From: Paraspadella gotoi
Lineage: Eukaryota; Chaetognatha
Assembly: GCA_051294375.1 (NCBI GenBank)
Contig: CM119263.1
Location: 29,783,145 to 29,847,144 of the forward strand
Length of the DNA stretch: 64,000 nt
Direction of reading: 5' to 3'
The notes below the pieces were generated by a model, which was given only the letters and a program-made list of their open reading frames with translations, did not search any database and was not told where the DNA came from. Within the stretch, counting starts at the first letter, position 1; each line of letters starts with the position of its first letter. Made by a program: the position numbers and the translations under genes. Of the stretch, positions 62,722-64,000 are shown one piece after another.

Positions 62722-64000
62722 GTTAGATGGTTGGGGGGGGGGCGGTGCGGGGAAAGAAGAATTGGCGCAATGGGTCAATGTGGTCGATTGGGTGACGCAA
62801 TAAGGTTAATTTGCGACAATATATATATATATATATATATTATATACGGTCACCATTATTATTTTTTTTGTTAGTTACTGCACAGAACTTTTTAAAAATT
62901 AGTTTTGAGCAGAAAAAGCTATGTCCTTGACAATAAATAGCAACTTCAGTGATTTACCCGCAATACGTCATGGCAGCAACAATAGTTTTTAAAATAAATT
63001 CTTCGGCTCTATTTTCCCAGACCGCCCCATTTCTTTTCCTTTATTTCGAAATTTAATTTTAACCTAAATATTTAACCTAAATATATTTTGAAACCTATAA
63101 CCCTAACCCTAATGCATAACCCTATTTTTGGAGTCATAGGTTCGAATATCACCGCTGCCACCACGTTAAAGAGAACCTAAGAATCGAATGTACAATTATT
63201 GGAAAATCTTTTATTTTATATTTAAAACTCAATCGTTTATTTTAGTTATTTTAAATCAAATCCCCCATGCTCATTTGCTCGCCCTTCTCTCCTGATCCTC
63301 AGGAGGAAGCCCTTCCTCTTCCTCCTATTTTCCATAGTCTTTGCTCCTCAGAGATTCGATCGTTGTTGTTGTTGTTGTCATTGTTATTGATGCTGCTCTA
63401 ACCCAATTTTTTGTTTAAATTAATGTAATTCCAAATTTAAGATGAAATGAAGCGCGCTGGGAAAATAAGGCCGATTCCGCTTTCTCTCTGTTTATTTTTT
63501 TTATTTGACTAACTTTCTGCCGAAAATTACTAGATGGAAAAAAAGTAGCACTATTTATTTATTTATTTATTTATTTATTTATTTGTTTATTTATTTATTT
63601 ATTTATTTATATTCATAAATCGAAACAATCAATTAAAAATAGATTTACATTTGAAGACTGACATCAGCTGTTTTACTTACATTCTTCAAATGATGTTGTA
63701 TTTTTATTATTATTCAAAATACTAATATCATTATAATTATTATTATTTGTAAATTATGGTATTATAATTTTACTGTCTTTTGTATATTCTGATAGGAATA
63801 TAAGTTTTTTATTTTTTATTATTTTCTAGTTATGAAAACTTAGTCAATGTAAATTCAAAAAACTTTGAAGCAAATACATTTTAACCGATGACAGGAAAGG
63901 GCTGATTTAACCATCTTCTACTTTCTTGGCTAAGTTTTTCACAGGGTTTTTCTCTTTTTTCACGCAATCGCAGTTGACTGAAGGACATCCGCAGATATCT
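62722..64000. other. SLC6 intron 10 to the window end, no exon confirmed
   Basis: The intron holds a (TA)n run at 62820-62842, the CCTAAC/GGGAAAATAAGGC dispersed modules, and (ATTT)n at 63549-63610. A pyrimidine tract with ATCGCAG at about 63967-63973 could be an acceptor near the edge. The few residues after it do not look like the next SLC6 segment. Confidence 0.55.
63549..63610 (+). repeat. (ATTT)n tetranucleotide repeat
   Basis: About fifteen ATTT units with one GTTT variant lie in the last SLC6 intron of the window. Confidence 0.93.

Noticed and set aside
63974-64000. Next SLC6 exon at the window edge
   Set aside because: An acceptor-like TCGCAG precedes it, but the nine visible residues (LTEGHPQIS) do not resemble the loop after TM8 and the exon is cut by the window end.

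Overview
This is a window of a metazoan nuclear genome. It has spliced genes with GT-AG introns, dense (GA)n/(CT)n and (CGT/ACG)n microsatellites, minisatellites and small dispersed transposons. The clade cannot be fixed from sequence alone. A protostome invertebrate, perhaps an arthropod or crustacean, fits the GPI-type leucine-rich-repeat (LRR) protein, the secreted cysteine-rich proteins and the SLC6 transporter, but this is inference.

Four protein-coding genes lie in order on the + strand. (1) 10-39089: the 3' part of a long LRR gene. At least ten exons join in frame into LRRs, a split LRR C-terminal cap, a low-complexity Ala/Ser tail and a hydrophobic C-terminus that looks like a GPI-anchor signal. 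(2) 44814-48993 and (3) 50170-55142: tandem paralogues of a secreted cysteine-rich multi-module protein (547 and 742 residues by my splicing). Both have signal peptides, TATA boxes and matching exon phases. Copy B carries an extra C-terminal domain over three further exons. (4) 56191-62721, running on past the window: the first eight transmembrane helices of an SLC6 Na+/Cl- dependent transporter, closest in feel to the glycine/GABA-type transporters.

Much of 1-39 kb is not straightforward genome sequence. Three blocks (about 1391-3290, 8689-12400, 35949-38300) are noisy inverted copies of adjacent sequence, and one block (20615-24830) is a very noisy direct copy of 25081-26310. Each block touches an N-run of exactly 25 bases, and each copy carries scattered indels and broken exons. 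I read them as gap fills made from uncorrected long reads. The noisy arms still hold sequence for neighbouring N gaps.

Mobile DNA includes a Helentron/HINE-like family with a terminal palindrome and a GTCN-rich core, a dispersed SINE-like family, a 230-bp tRNA-like direct repeat pair, a 5'-truncated LINE inside an intronic minisatellite, and a foldback element whose arms carry hammerhead-ribozyme-like cores. The most unusual biological pattern is tandem repeats that include splice junctions, seen at four separate exon borders.
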